Shown here piece by piece: positions 37,391 through 47,790 of a DNA stretch of 64,000 nt. The stretch is taken from NCBI GenBank assembly GCA_002748735.1, contig PDTC01000010.1, forward strand, positions 1 to 64,000. The letters are read 5' to 3'. The stretch's first letter is position 1, and the number at the start of each line of letters is the position of its first letter. The position numbers and the translations under genes are program-made. The DNA comes from Desulfobulbus propionicus. Its GTDB lineage: Bacteria; Desulfobacterota; Desulfobulbia; Desulfobulbales; Desulfobulbaceae. A model generated the notes under the pieces. It worked only from the letters and a program-made list of their open reading frames with translations, searched no databases and was not told the origin of the DNA.

Positions 37391-39436
37391 TCAGGGAACG
37401 CTTTCCAACCAGGCGGCAACTCGGTCGTGTCTGCCCCGGGCGTCAATGAGGGTGATCTGCACACCGCCCGGTCCTTGCGGGGTAAAACTGGCTACCTCAC
37501 CATTGGCTGGCAGGGGGACAGGGCTACCGTTGACCAGCCAGTGGTAGGGCATAACCCCACCCTGTGCCCGCAAAGGGATCGCTTCAAGGCTGTCACCGCA
37601 GCGCTTGAGTATCACCCGACTACCATCCACCGGATAGTGAATTCGAGGAGCGGCTGGCAACTCCGGAGTGTTGTCAGTAAACCAGCGCAGACCTGAGGGC
37701 AGTGCTTCCAGGTCTGCGGGCGCTTCACCGGCGGCGCTCGCCTTCGTCTCCACAGCAGGGAGCGCAGCAACGACCTGCTTTAACAGGGGCACTGCCGCCG
37801 ATGCCCCGGTGAGCTGCTTGCCGTAACCGCCGTCGGGCCGGCCCACCCAGATACCTATAGTATGGCCATGGTCATAGCCGACAGCCCAGGCATCCCTGAA
37901 CCCATAGGAGGTGCCGGTCTTGTAGCGAATGACCCTGCCGGGAGCGCCGGCCAGTGGTGCAGTGTGCAGCTGCAACAGACAGTCGTCGAGGAGCAGCACC
38001 GACCGACGGGAAAGGAGCCTGGTCTCCACTGCCTCCTGCTGCGGCTGCGTTTTCAGGTCTGCATACATTCCGGCTCTTGCCAGGGCTGTATACAAGCCGA
38101 CCAGTTCTTCCAGGGTGCAGCCGGCCCCTCCCAGGGCCAGCGACAGACCGGCCTGCCCCTGGTAGCGCAACGTTACCCCGGCCCTTTGCAGCCGCGACAC
38201 GAACCGTTGCGGGCCAAGCCGTTCCAGCACCTGAACAGCCGGGAGGTTGAGGGAGCGCTGCAACGCGGTACGTACCGAAACCCAACCGTGAGTGGTGCCG
38301 TCAAAATTGCTGGGACCATAGGTATCAAAGCGCTGGTGACCATCAAAGATGAGGGTCTTGGGATGCAGGAGGTTGCGTTCAAGAGCCATTGCGTAGATAA
38401 AGGGTTTGAGCGCCGACCCGGGTGAGCGTACAGCCCGGGTCAGATCAAGCTGGCACTGGCGGAAATCCCCGGACCCCAGGTGGGCCAGCACCTGATGGGT
38501 AGCATTTTCGACAACCAGGGCGGCGACGGTTGTCTGCCGGTCCAGTGCAAAGCTGGCCTGCGCGGCAATGGCTTCTAATTTTGTCTGCAGCTCCCGGTCC
38601 AGGGTTGTGGTTATGCACTGACTGTCAGGGAGAGCGCGATGCAGGGAACCGGTAAGCTGCGGGGCCAAAAATGGGGCAGATGCCCGCCCAGGCACCGGTC
38701 TGGTGGCAGCGAGCTGTGCGGCCTCAGAGGTCAGGACCCCCTTCTTCTCCAGCCTGGCAAGGAGGAGATTGCGGCTGTGAGTCGCATTGGCAGGGAAGCG
38801 GTCCGGACGTCTGCTCTCGGGGGCCTGCGGCAGGGCAAGTAGCAGCGCCATTCTCGAAGGCACCAGCCGCGTCGGAGCATCGCGAAAGTACAACAGGGAG
38901 GCGGCTTCAACTCCCTGGATGTTGCCCCCATAGGGAGCGAGGCTCAGGTAGAGCTCGAGGATCTGGCGCTTGGTCATCCTCTGTTCAAGCCGCAAGGCCT
39001 GGATCATCTCGACCAGCTTGTTGTATACGGTCCGGGGCCGTGGCGAGAGCAGGCGTACAAGCTGCATGGTGAGCGTGGACGCACCTGAAAGAACGCGGCC
39101 ATTGAGCAGATACTGACCAGTGGCCCGCGCCATTGCCAGGGGATCAACTCCCGGATGGGTCCAGAACCGTTGATCCTCGACAGCGAAAAGCCCTGCGATA
39201 AACCGGGGATCAAGGCGATCCAGATCTGCGGGCAGCCGCCAGAAACCAGTCGGGGTGGTAAAGACCCGCAAGGTCTTGCCTTGCCGGTCCACCACCCGGG
39301 TGGACCAGGCAATCTCCTCGGCCTGGGTCAACAGCGGCATGGGCAGGTATCGGTCTGCCAGCCCGGCGAAAACGAGAAGGAGCGAACAGCCACCCAAGAG
39401 CAACAGGACGGTTCTTGCCCAGGAGATGGTTTTCAC
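37391..39436 (-). CDS. pbpC: Penicillin-binding protein 1C
   Basis: 681 residues. Membrane anchor (TVLLLLGGCSLLLVFAGLAD), GT51 glycosyltransferase with FAVEDQRFWTHPGVDP (about 95), and a transpeptidase with SALK (in RSPGSALKPF), SLN and YKTGTSYGFRDAW. The short C-terminal PBP1C domain follows. It overlaps the alpha-2-macroglobulin gene by 4 bases; the two are a conserved pair in many Gram-negatives. Confidence 0.93.
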   Translation of the reverse strand: MKTISWARTVLLLLGGCSLLLVFAGLADRYLPMPLLTQAEEIAWSTRVVDRQGKTLRVFTTPTGFWRLPADLDRLDPRFIAGLFAVEDQRFWTHPGVDPLAMARATGQYLLNGRVLSGASTLTMQLVRLLSPRPRTVYNKLVEMIQALRLEQRMTKRQILELYLSLAPYGGNIQGVEAASLLYFRDAPTRLVPSRMALLLALPQAPESRRPDRFPANATHSRNLLLARLEKKGVLTSEAAQLAATRPVPGRASAPFLAPQLTGSLHRALPDSQCITTTLDRELQTKLEAIAAQASFALDRQTTVAALVVENATHQVLAHLGSGDFRQCQLDLTRAVRSPGSALKPFIYAMALERNLLHPKTLIFDGHQRFDTYGPSNFDGTTHGWVSVRTALQRSLNLPAVQVLERLGPQRFVSRLQRAGVTLRYQGQAGLSLALGGAGCTLEELVGLYTALARAGMYADLKTQPQQEAVETRLLSRRSVLLLDDCLLQLHTAPLAGAPGRVIRYKTGTSYGFRDAWAVGYDHGHTIGIWVGRPDGGYGKQLTGASAAVPLLKQVVAALPAVETKASAAGEAPADLEALPSGLRWFTDNTPELPAAPRIHYPVDGSRVILKRCGDSLEAIPLRAQGGVMPYHWLVNGSPVPLPANGEVASFTPQGPGGVQITLIDARGRHDRVAAWLESVP

Positions 39437-42400
39437 CGGCTGATGATGACCTGATCCGCCGTGGTCGTCGCCCGACTGGCGGGTTGATACATATCCTCAA
39501 CCTCGGCCGGAGGCAGGGTGTAGTTTCCCGGAAAAATCGCGCGCATCAGATAGGCCAGGCGAAACAGATGCTTTTCCCCCCACGGAGGCGGGGGCAGATC
39601 ATCTGTATCAAGCGCTGCCACAAACCGATCATCAAGGCCATCGATATACTGGGTCGGGCTGAGCTCAGGCAGCCAGTCGGACAGCCCCGGTATCGTACCA
39701 AGGCGGTTCTTGAGGCGGCTGTCCATGATCTCAAAGCCCGCTGGTAGCAAGTCCACGACCAGAGCCCGACTCCTGCCGTCCTTGGTAACCTCGCCACGAA
39801 GGAGGACAACCACCATATCGCCCTGCAGCACTGCAGCCCTGTCCACGGGCGTACCGTCAAGGGTGAACCAGCTTCGCTTCAGGGAAAACCCCTTGGCTAC
39901 GAGTGGCGGCGGTTCAATGGTCAGCCCCTTGACCGTGGCTGACAGCCAGACAGGATGCTTACCTGTATTGACCAGGTATGGGCCGCCATCAGTGCCGAGC
40001 CGGGCCTCGCCAAGGGTGAACACCTGTTGTCCCATGGCAACAGGCTGATCGTCAAGACGCAGGTCCAGCGGCGCTCCACCTTCCAGTGTCAACGCCGCCA
40101 GGATCAGCCAGGCCTGCTCCTGGGTGGACAGGAAGGAGGTGGCTGCCACCTCACGGGTAAGCTCCTCCCAGGCTTGCGCAGGGTCAATATCACTGCCACA
40201 CTCATCGATGATGCTGATCACCACGGCTAGATCACGGATCCTTGAACCGTAGCTTGACCAGTACTCCCCCTGCTTTTTCCCACGTTGCAAGGCAGCGTTC
40301 AAGGCCCGGCTGCCGCGCTTGTTATCACCAAGAAGGGTGAGGGTTCCGCCGAGATGAGCAAGCGCCTGCGATGACAGAGAGGCATGATCGAGGGTATCAA
40401 AGAGGTAACGGACATCTTCAGGGCTGGCCATGTTCTCCCGGGCAAGGACCCAGTGGGCATAGGCGAGTGCTGCCACCCCGGTATCCTTGGGCAGATCAGC
40501 GGCCCGAACCCGCTTACTCAACCACTGCAGCCCCTGCTCGTACAAGGTATCGGCAACAAGGATTTGTTTTTTTCTGGCGCGCGCGAGAAAATCCATGGCA
40601 TAGGCACTCAGCCAGGGATCTGTTTCACCCTGACCGGACCAGAGGCCAAAGCTGCCATCTTCACGCTGTTTCTCCAAGACAAGGGTGACGGCCTCGGCAA
40701 GACGGCCATCCAGGTTGTCCTCGCCGTTGCCGGCATGCCATTGGCGGGCCAGACTGTCCGCGTACAACAACGGCATGGCCCGGCTGGTCACCTGTTCCAG
40801 GCAGCCATAGGGGTAGCGTTTCAGCTGCGCCAGCAGTCCTGGTACATCAAGGTTTGGCGTGCTGCTGACACTGAGGGCGAAGGTGACCGTGTCCCTGTGC
40901 AGGTCACTGATCAGCGCGGCGGGGACTGTAAAACCTTGCTGTGGGGCGAGCCGTACAAAGGTTCTGCGCAGGACAGGCAGGTATTTATCACGCACATTGA
41001 GGGAATAGCTGGTGGTCGTTGTGTAGCTGCCCGGCCCTTTAACGGCAAGCGTAAGGGTACCGGAACCGACACCTTCTGCCCGAAGGTCATAGCTCAGACC
41101 CTGTCGTTGCCCCTGGGTCAGGACCACATGCCTGACACTCTCACCCTTGATGGCGACGGCCCCGGCAGCGGTGGCAGTGACCAGGTATTCACCGTCATCA
41201 CCATCCATGTTCTCGATGAGGAGATGCATGGAACTGCGGTCATCACGCGCGAGGAACCGGGGCAGCGAGGGGGAGAGCACCACGGCATCACGAACAGTCA
41301 GCTCCTTGCTGGCAGCGCCCATGGCAGAGACGCTCCAGGCCATGGCCGTCAGTCGCAGTCTGCCGTTAATATCCGGGAGTTCCAGGGGCACGACAGCCCT
41401 GCCATCAGGGCCGACCGCAACCGTGCCGGAAAACAGGGCCACAACCCGGACGTTAGACTCGACCATACCGCGGAGGGCGTCATCACCGCCACCGGAGCGC
41501 AGAGGAAGCGGCTTACCGCCAGGGCCACTGATGAGCCGGCCGTACAGGTCACGGATGTCTGTCCCCAATTGCTGCTGCCCAAAGAAATACGACAGCGGAT
41601 CCGGGGCCGGGTGTCCGGTCATCTCAAGGACCCCCGCATCCACGGCAGCCAACACCAGCGACGCCTTCTCCCCCTTTTTGACACCAGCAACCTGGACAGG
41701 AACCTCCAGGGTTTTTCGTGGCGCGGTCTTCTCCGGGGTTTCGATACGCACCTCCATCTGCTGATCCCTGTGATCAACCCCCAGCCAGACCAGGCCCATG
41801 GCACGTCCGGGGCCAGCCTTACTCTCACCGGGCCGGTACACCGTGACCAGGGCGTAAACACCGGCACCCCAGTCCCTGGTCACCGGCACGGTGAGCTCGT
41901 GTTCACCGGTGTTGAGAGAAAAAGAACGCAGCTGGTGGACGCCGGTCCCGGCGAGCACCAGGGTGGCCTCGCCGGTAAAGGGTGCCTGCAGCCGCAGTCG
42001 GGCTGTCTCTCCGGGAAGATAGTTTTTCCGGTCCGTCGACACCTGCACGGCGTCTGGAATATCAGCACTGTCTCGACCCTGCCCTGCCCAAAAACGCCAG
42101 GAGGCAACCGGGGTAGAACGGTGATCGAGCACCTCAAAACGATAGCCACCCCATTGCACCGGCACTGACATCTTTCCATGGCCGGGGCTGGTGAACTCGA
42201 CCGGCTGCTGCAGGACCTGATGTTCCCTGACCACTCGCTGATAACTCCATTCACCGCCCTTGCTGAACCACTGATAGTCAATGTCTTCCTTGACCAGGCG
42301 GTAGCTGAGTTGTGCAGCCGGTAACGGCTTACCCTGGCCATCGAGGACGATCACCTCGAAGTCAGCCATGCTCTCTTCTGATGTCTTTTTTCCGGAAAAG

Positions 42401-44628
42401 CCTGGTTTGATGCCAACATAACGGTCCAGATGCCGCACCGGAACCTGGATCTGATGGGCAACAGTGCGCCCATCGATATCAACCACATCAAGGGCAACAG
42501 TTGCCCGGACCGGCCGGGTCCCTCCGGGGAACTCGTCGAGACCACAGGAGAACACCGCCACGCCCGCATCGTCTGTTCTCGTTTCCTCCATCTGCTGGAC
42601 AGCAAAATCTATCTGCTCGTCTTCACGTCCAAACAGGTACCCGTCAAACTCCGTAAAGGGGCGAGGATCTGGGGTGAGGGAGAACTGGGCCTCTACCTGG
42701 AGCCCACTGCCGGGGGCGCCATAGAGATATTCGGCAGAGACAACCACCCTGGCCCTAGCTTTGCGGGTAATCATGCCCTCGACCTCAGCCTGAATTTCCA
42801 GACGGGGCGGGGTAAAGGCGTCCACTTCAAATGCAGTGCGGCCCACAGGCGGCCGGTCAGGATCGGCGAACAGCAATACCTGCCAATTCCCTGTACGAGC
42901 ACCCTGGGGCAAGGCCAAAGAGCTTACCAGGGCCCCGGCCGTATCCGTATGCAGCAGCCGCTCCACAGCAATCTTTCCATCAGGCCTGCGGAGCTGCAAT
43001 GTCAAGGGTGGAGCCTGCAGGGCCCGGCCCTGACCATCACGAACCAGACCAACGAGGTTGACCTGGCCTCCAGGCCGGTATATTCCCCGATCTGTGTGGA
43101 GATAGGCATCCATTGCGGTTGGCGGCATTCTCCCAGCAACGCCGCGGTCACTGAGGTCAAAGGGTGCGGTCTCCAGCGGTAAAAAGGTAAAGCCATGCAC
43201 CTGATCCTGGGCGACCACCAGGGCAGGGCGCGACCCGCCTTTGCCTCGCAGCAGCCCGGCAGGAAAGTGGGCACGCCCCTGTTCGTCAGTACGGACAACG
43301 GCCAGCTCCTTGTTGTTCCTGGAAAACAGGGATACGGACAGGCCGGAAAAGGATCGGGCCGTGGCAAGGCTGCGGGCAACCACGGTCAACCCGTCATTCC
43401 CCTGATAGGTTGTCAGGCCTATGTCAGTAATCACAAGCCATTGCGAGGCGTTATCCTGCCAGCGCTTTCCCTGTTCGCTAGCCCTGACAGCGGTCAGCGC
43501 GTAAAGCCCGGGTTCCTTGAGTACCTTTTGCGGCAGTTCCAGGCTGTTGACACTGACCTGATCCTGCTCACCCGGGAGATCGACCATGCCCTCCCAGACC
43601 AGCTCACCAACAGTGTCACGGATCTGCTCCATCTCATTTCTGTTGAGTTTTCGCCGGAACTTTGACTGCACAAATCCACTGAGCAGGTTGCGCTCCTGAA
43701 TGCGATAGAGCTCGAGTCTGGCGGTCTTCACATTCACGGAGTGGAGGCCAATGCCTGTCTCTGCGAGCAGTGGAAGAACATAGGCATCAGTCTCGAACCA
43801 GAGGGCTGGATCCCGGTGGCCAGTGTGCATGGTAAAACTGGTGGACTCGGGCAGGACCGAGCCTGTGCCGGGTAACCCTTTAAGGAGGGTCAGCGTATAG
43901 GTGGTGCCAAATTGTGCCCCGTCTATACAGACTTCCCGGCCTCTTACCCGAAACTCGCCGCCGGGCTGCGGAGAGATCCGGATATACTCTTCCAGGCTGC
44001 CACTGTCCTCGGTGTTTAACCGGTGATTAAACTGCAGACAGAGGCCAGGCTGACTCCCTTGCTCTGACACCTCGTGACCGACAAGCTGCAGTTGTTGAGT
44101 TTTTTGCTTCAACTGCCGGATCTTCTCTTCGATCTCGACAGTATCCTCAAGGTCAAGCAACATCTCATAAACAGCCAGGGCCGCGGGGGTCCAGTCATTG
44201 CGGTAATGACTGCGCTGCTCAAGAGCCTCGGCAACCCGCCGCAGGGATCTGGCCCGTTGCCGAGGATCCTCAGTGGCCAAAGCGGCAAGATAACCGGTGG
44301 TGGCGGCATATCTCCACTGGGAAGAACAAAACGAAGCCCGGGACAGCCCTTCCCAGACGGCGTAGTCCGGCGTAACACCCAGCTTCAAGGCCTGCCAGTA
44401 CAGGCTGTATGCCAGTCCGCACTCCTTTTCACTGGTCATGAGTTCAGCTGCCTGCAAAAGAATCTGGCCGTGTTCGGGCTTGGGCCGAACCCGCGTTTGC
44501 CCTTCGAGCTGCTGCTGAAACAGGGCGACCTCACGGGTCAGATCCATCAGCTTGTTGCTGGCGTTTCCCGGTGTCCAGCCCAGGAGCAGACAAATTACGG
44601 ACAGTATCAGCGATCGAAGAAGGGTCAT
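39433..44628 (-). CDS. Bacterial alpha-2-macroglobulin (YfhM-like)
   Basis: 1731 residues with a signal peptide (MTLLRSLILSVICLLLG). The thioester motif is intact as YPYGCLEQVTSRAMPL near residue 1275, so it should trap attacking proteases covalently in the periplasm. Several macroglobulin beta-sandwich repeats precede it. I do not see a convincing lipobox. ATG 44628 is chosen because AGGGAGA precedes it. It works with PBP1C, which would repair peptidoglycan after attack; that pairing is established for E. coli YfhM. Confidence 0.92.
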   Translation of the reverse strand: MTLLRSLILSVICLLLGWTPGNASNKLMDLTREVALFQQQLEGQTRVRPKPEHGQILLQAAELMTSEKECGLAYSLYWQALKLGVTPDYAVWEGLSRASFCSSQWRYAATTGYLAALATEDPRQRARSLRRVAEALEQRSHYRNDWTPAALAVYEMLLDLEDTVEIEEKIRQLKQKTQQLQLVGHEVSEQGSQPGLCLQFNHRLNTEDSGSLEEYIRISPQPGGEFRVRGREVCIDGAQFGTTYTLTLLKGLPGTGSVLPESTSFTMHTGHRDPALWFETDAYVLPLLAETGIGLHSVNVKTARLELYRIQERNLLSGFVQSKFRRKLNRNEMEQIRDTVGELVWEGMVDLPGEQDQVSVNSLELPQKVLKEPGLYALTAVRASEQGKRWQDNASQWLVITDIGLTTYQGNDGLTVVARSLATARSFSGLSVSLFSRNNKELAVVRTDEQGRAHFPAGLLRGKGGSRPALVVAQDQVHGFTFLPLETAPFDLSDRGVAGRMPPTAMDAYLHTDRGIYRPGGQVNLVGLVRDGQGRALQAPPLTLQLRRPDGKIAVERLLHTDTAGALVSSLALPQGARTGNWQVLLFADPDRPPVGRTAFEVDAFTPPRLEIQAEVEGMITRKARARVVVSAEYLYGAPGSGLQVEAQFSLTPDPRPFTEFDGYLFGREDEQIDFAVQQMEETRTDDAGVAVFSCGLDEFPGGTRPVRATVALDVVDIDGRTVAHQIQVPVRHLDRYVGIKPGFSGKKTSEESMADFEVIVLDGQGKPLPAAQLSYRLVKEDIDYQWFSKGGEWSYQRVVREHQVLQQPVEFTSPGHGKMSVPVQWGGYRFEVLDHRSTPVASWRFWAGQGRDSADIPDAVQVSTDRKNYLPGETARLRLQAPFTGEATLVLAGTGVHQLRSFSLNTGEHELTVPVTRDWGAGVYALVTVYRPGESKAGPGRAMGLVWLGVDHRDQQMEVRIETPEKTAPRKTLEVPVQVAGVKKGEKASLVLAAVDAGVLEMTGHPAPDPLSYFFGQQQLGTDIRDLYGRLISGPGGKPLPLRSGGGDDALRGMVESNVRVVALFSGTVAVGPDGRAVVPLELPDINGRLRLTAMAWSVSAMGAASKELTVRDAVVLSPSLPRFLARDDRSSMHLLIENMDGDDGEYLVTATAAGAVAIKGESVRHVVLTQGQRQGLSYDLRAEGVGSGTLTLAVKGPGSYTTTTSYSLNVRDKYLPVLRRTFVRLAPQQGFTVPAALISDLHRDTVTFALSVSSTPNLDVPGLLAQLKRYPYGCLEQVTSRAMPLLYADSLARQWHAGNGEDNLDGRLAEAVTLVLEKQREDGSFGLWSGQGETDPWLSAYAMDFLARARKKQILVADTLYEQGLQWLSKRVRAADLPKDTGVAALAYAHWVLARENMASPEDVRYLFDTLDHASLSSQALAHLGGTLTLLGDNKRGSRALNAALQRGKKQGEYWSSYGSRIRDLAVVISIIDECGSDIDPAQAWEELTREVAATSFLSTQEQAWLILAALTLEGGAPLDLRLDDQPVAMGQQVFTLGEARLGTDGGPYLVNTGKHPVWLSATVKGLTIEPPPLVAKGFSLKRSWFTLDGTPVDRAAVLQGDMVVVLLRGEVTKDGRSRALVVDLLPAGFEIMDSRLKNRLGTIPGLSDWLPELSPTQYIDGLDDRFVAALDTDDLPPPPWGEKHLFRLAYLMRAIFPGNYTLPPAEVEDMYQPASRATTTADQVIISR

Positions 44629-45190
44629 GGTGTTCTCCCTGGTGAGGCAATCCATGATTGCGGCATTTTTTCCAGCACAAGCTTCAGCAACGCATCAGGA
44701 GTTCTCGCGGCAATAGACGTGCCAATAGACGTATACACCGTTGCAAGGCAGTGAGCATCAGCAGTAGCCGGGTGTAGCCGGGGGCTGATACCGTGCCACT
44801 ATGGACCGGTCAAGCACTGCCCTCTCGAGAAAAAAAGCAAAAGTCAACCACTCGGTCAGGTAACAAGGATGGCAAAACAGAGCGACAGGTGCAGGACAAG
44901 GCTGACCTGGGCAGACCACCCTTTTTTTGGTGCACCCGGCAAAGACTACCTGCAGGATTATTCAAGGTATTCGATTTCTTCATCAAGATCAAGCCAGGGG
45001 AAGTTGTAGCGCAGGGTCGCAGTCAGGACTTGCTGGTAACTAATTGATAATAAATAAAATAAAATTACATCAGCAAGAACAGAAGAAGGTTTGCATCAGG
45101 GAGTGTCACGGTCCCATGCAAGCTTGTTGCGGCAATCAGTACCACACTGAACAGCAGTCTGTCTCTGGGTATGAGAAAAACAGAGCAAGC
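44629..45190. other. Gene-free stretch upstream of the alpha-2-macroglobulin gene
   Basis: About 560 bases without a credible gene. Small frames here lack family sequence. The promoter for the leftward pbpC/A2M operon must lie here but no clear consensus was found. Confidence 0.5.
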
Positions 45191-45217
45191 GGCAAGGCAG
45201 AGGTTTTCTGCCTTGCC
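45191..45217 (-). terminator. Probable intrinsic terminator of the SLC13 gene
   Basis: GGCAAGGCAGA pairs perfectly with TCTGCCTTGCC around a 5-base loop, just after the SLC13 stop (45228). A T-run follows 10 bases later on the minus strand. The spacing to the T-run is longer than ideal. Confidence 0.5.
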
Positions 45218-45227
45218 AAAGCCAATC

Positions 45228-46973
45228 TTATTTTACCGCAGTCACCCATTGCGGCACTACACCGATATCGATGCCAAAAACAGGAATCACGATCAGGTAC
45301 GTCAGAATCACGGTCAACATAATCCCTAGGATGTTCAGCCCGATTCCACTCTTCACCATTTGCGGAATAGTGACATAGCCTGAGCCAAAAACAATGGCAT
45401 TTGGCGGTGTTGCCACCGGGAGCATAAAGGCGCAGGATGACGCGATAGCTGCCGGAACGATGAGCAACAGCGGATTCTGGCCAAGGCCTATGGCGACAGC
45501 TGAGAGAATAGGCATGATCATTGCTGAAGTTGCGGTGTTGGACGTGAGCTCTGTGAGGAAAATAATCAGCGTTGTTACCGCAATCACCAGCACTATGATT
45601 GGTGCCAGTTCCAGTAGGCTGACCTGCGCACCTATCCACTGGGCAAGCTTGGTTGCCTTGAACCCGGCAGCCATGGAAAGCCCGCCCCCAAAGAGGATAA
45701 GAACGCCCCAGGGCATCTTTTGCGCCCAGCGCCAGTTCATGACAAAGATGTTCTTTTTCAGGTTGATGGGGATAACAAAGAGCACCAGCGCCCCTGTCAT
45801 GGCGATGGCCGCATCTGTCACCAGTTTTGGATCCGGAAAAATAAAACTCAGTTTTTTCCGGAAAATCCAGCAAATGGCGGTAAGGGCAAAGACCAGGGCT
45901 GTCCATTTTTCGCCGGTGCTCATCGGCCCCATATCTTTTAGCTGCTGCTCAATAAGGTCGTGACCTCCAGGAACCTTTTTCAGTTTCATGGGGTTAACAA
46001 TCCTTGTCAAAAAGAGCCAGCATAGAGGCAGAAAAACGGCGACAAGCGGCACACCCACCATCATCCAACCGGCAAAGGTAATCTCATAGCCGTATGTCTT
46101 TTGCAGGTATCCAGCGAGAACAGTGTTTGGCGGAGTGCCGATCAGCGTAGCGATACCACCTATGGACGCAGCATAGGCAATGCCAAGCATCAGGTTGAGA
46201 CCAAAATTGAAATTTTCAGGTGTGAAGTCGATTTTTGCGTCAAGCCCTTCTTTCTTTCCCTCAGTGACAACATGGGAAATAATTGCCAAGCCAATAGGCA
46301 TCATCATAACCGTGGTGGCAGTATTGGAAACAAAGGCCGAGAGCGCTGCAGTTGCGATCATAAAGCCGAAGATCAGACGACTGGGAGAAAAACCGATCCG
46401 CCTGACAATTTGCATGGCGATGCGCCGGTGCAAATTCCAGCGCTGCATGGCAAGGGCAATGATGAACCCCCCCATGAACAGAAAGATAAGATGAGAGGCA
46501 TAGGGAGCGGTCGCCTGCTTGGTGTGCATAATACCCAGCAGGGGAAACAAAGCGATGGGCAGTAGTGAAGTGGCAGGAATGGGAATAGCTTCACTCATCC
46601 ACCAGGTGGCCATCAGACAGGCAACGGCCGCCATTTTCTGGGCAGCCGGTGTCATCCCCTCGGGCTGGGGAAGAACAAGCACAAGTAGGAAAAGCAGCGG
46701 CCCGAGGACAAGGCCGATTTTTTGACGTCTGCTGTACTCCTTGGGGGCCCCTTCATTAACACCGCCCGGTCCGGTTTTCAGCCGGTCGATGTGCTCTGCC
46801 GGTGCAGATTCCATTTCATCAGCAAGGGCCACTTCTCTTGCATTTTCATCTTCATTGCTGTTTTGCTGATGAACAAAATGGCGGACCATTTTGTGGGGGC
46901 GAAAAAAGACCAGCGCCTTTGTCTCCTCATGCATCTTCCACAGACGGCTCCATAAGACTGCTACTCCTTCCAT
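45228..46973 (-). CDS. SLC13/DASS family sodium-coupled anion transporter
   Basis: 581 residues. A charged cytoplasmic N-terminus of about 80 residues is followed by about 11-12 membrane segments. Both SNT motifs of the family are present: VSNTATTVMMMPI and LTSNTATSAMIMPI. The substrate is probably a dicarboxylate or sulfate; sulfur metabolism would fit the organism but is not shown. ATG 46973 follows GGGAGG. The frame continues upstream to 47114 without similarity. Confidence 0.85.
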   Translation of the reverse strand: MEGVAVLWSRLWKMHEETKALVFFRPHKMVRHFVHQQNSNEDENAREVALADEMESAPAEHIDRLKTGPGGVNEGAPKEYSRRQKIGLVLGPLLFLLVLVLPQPEGMTPAAQKMAAVACLMATWWMSEAIPIPATSLLPIALFPLLGIMHTKQATAPYASHLIFLFMGGFIIALAMQRWNLHRRIAMQIVRRIGFSPSRLIFGFMIATAALSAFVSNTATTVMMMPIGLAIISHVVTEGKKEGLDAKIDFTPENFNFGLNLMLGIAYAASIGGIATLIGTPPNTVLAGYLQKTYGYEITFAGWMMVGVPLVAVFLPLCWLFLTRIVNPMKLKKVPGGHDLIEQQLKDMGPMSTGEKWTALVFALTAICWIFRKKLSFIFPDPKLVTDAAIAMTGALVLFVIPINLKKNIFVMNWRWAQKMPWGVLILFGGGLSMAAGFKATKLAQWIGAQVSLLELAPIIVLVIAVTTLIIFLTELTSNTATSAMIMPILSAVAIGLGQNPLLLIVPAAIASSCAFMLPVATPPNAIVFGSGYVTIPQMVKSGIGLNILGIMLTVILTYLIVIPVFGIDIGVVPQWVTAVK

Positions 46974-47655
46974 GAACAGACCTCCCAAGTTAGATGGTAG
47001 TGGTTGTGTCAGAAAAAAAATCTTTTCTTTCCCGACAGAAGACTCTCCTGCAAGAACATAAAAAAACGAAACCCCTAAAGGTTTCTGTCGTTTTTCTTCC
47101 TGGCCACTGTCCACGAAAAAAATGTATGCTTTTTATCCATACGGCAAAAATAGCATATTTTTGATGACGGGTTTTCCAGTCTATCAGGACTCTTTTTCAG
47201 CATAACACTGCAAACTGCTTGTAACTTTCTGTAACAAACGGCATAAATATTAATAGTAGGTATACCAATTTTCGTAAATTAAATTAGGTTGTTAAAGGTA
47301 AAATAGAAGTTTTTTCTTGCATGTCAAGCATTTTCCTTTAACCCTAGGTTAGGGCTAAAGGAAAATGCATTTTTTAAATTAATCTAAAATATTTTCTGCT
47401 CATACTTTCATTGCTTACAATAGTTTTTTCTGAGCCATCACTTTTTTCCCAAACAATACCTGAGAACTCATTCTTTTTCAGAAAAATTTTCAAAAGACAG
47501 GTGAAAAGGCTTGACGCCTTACTTAGGATTTTCTAATATTTTCACGTATTGCATACTTTTTCATGGCGTTCAAATTCCTTGCCGTGCGTTGTTTGTCATG
47601 AGTCTGTAAAAAAAGAAATTCACGCCCAACTACTACTTGCCCTACGAGAGAGAAC
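46974..47655. other. AT-rich gap upstream of SLC13
   Basis: No coding frame convincing. It contains a rightward terminator at 47328-47375 with no rightward protein gene before it. Confidence 0.6.
47328..47375 (+). terminator. Strong intrinsic terminator with no upstream gene
   Basis: GCATTTTCCTTTAACCCTA pairs with TAGGGCTAAAGGAAAATGC (one A/C mismatch), then TTTTTT at 47370-47375. No rightward gene lies upstream between 46974 and 47327, so it may end a small RNA. Confidence 0.7.
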
Positions 47656-47790
47656 ATGGCACCATTTATTCCTGTGGCTTGTGGTGTTGCCACTGTGCTG
47701 ACATTTGTCCTCGCCTATGAAACTGGCAAAGGAACCAAGCGAAAATTAGAACGCCGAAGACGACGCAATGCCAAAAAAAACCGACCTTGA
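47656..47790 (+). CDS. 44-residue small membrane protein
   Basis: 44 residues: a hydrophobic helix (FIPVACGVATVLTFVLAY) and a highly basic tail (KRKLERRRRRNAKKNR). AGAGAGAAC precedes the ATG. It overlaps the next small ORF by 23 bases. Family not recognised. Confidence 0.5.
   Translation: MAPFIPVACGVATVLTFVLAYETGKGTKRKLERRRRRNAKKNRP

Noticed and set aside
40384-42168. 594-codon plus-strand frame inside the alpha-2-macroglobulin gene
   Set aside because: Long because of G+C-rich coding on the other strand; composition is not protein-like and the opposite frame has clear motifs.
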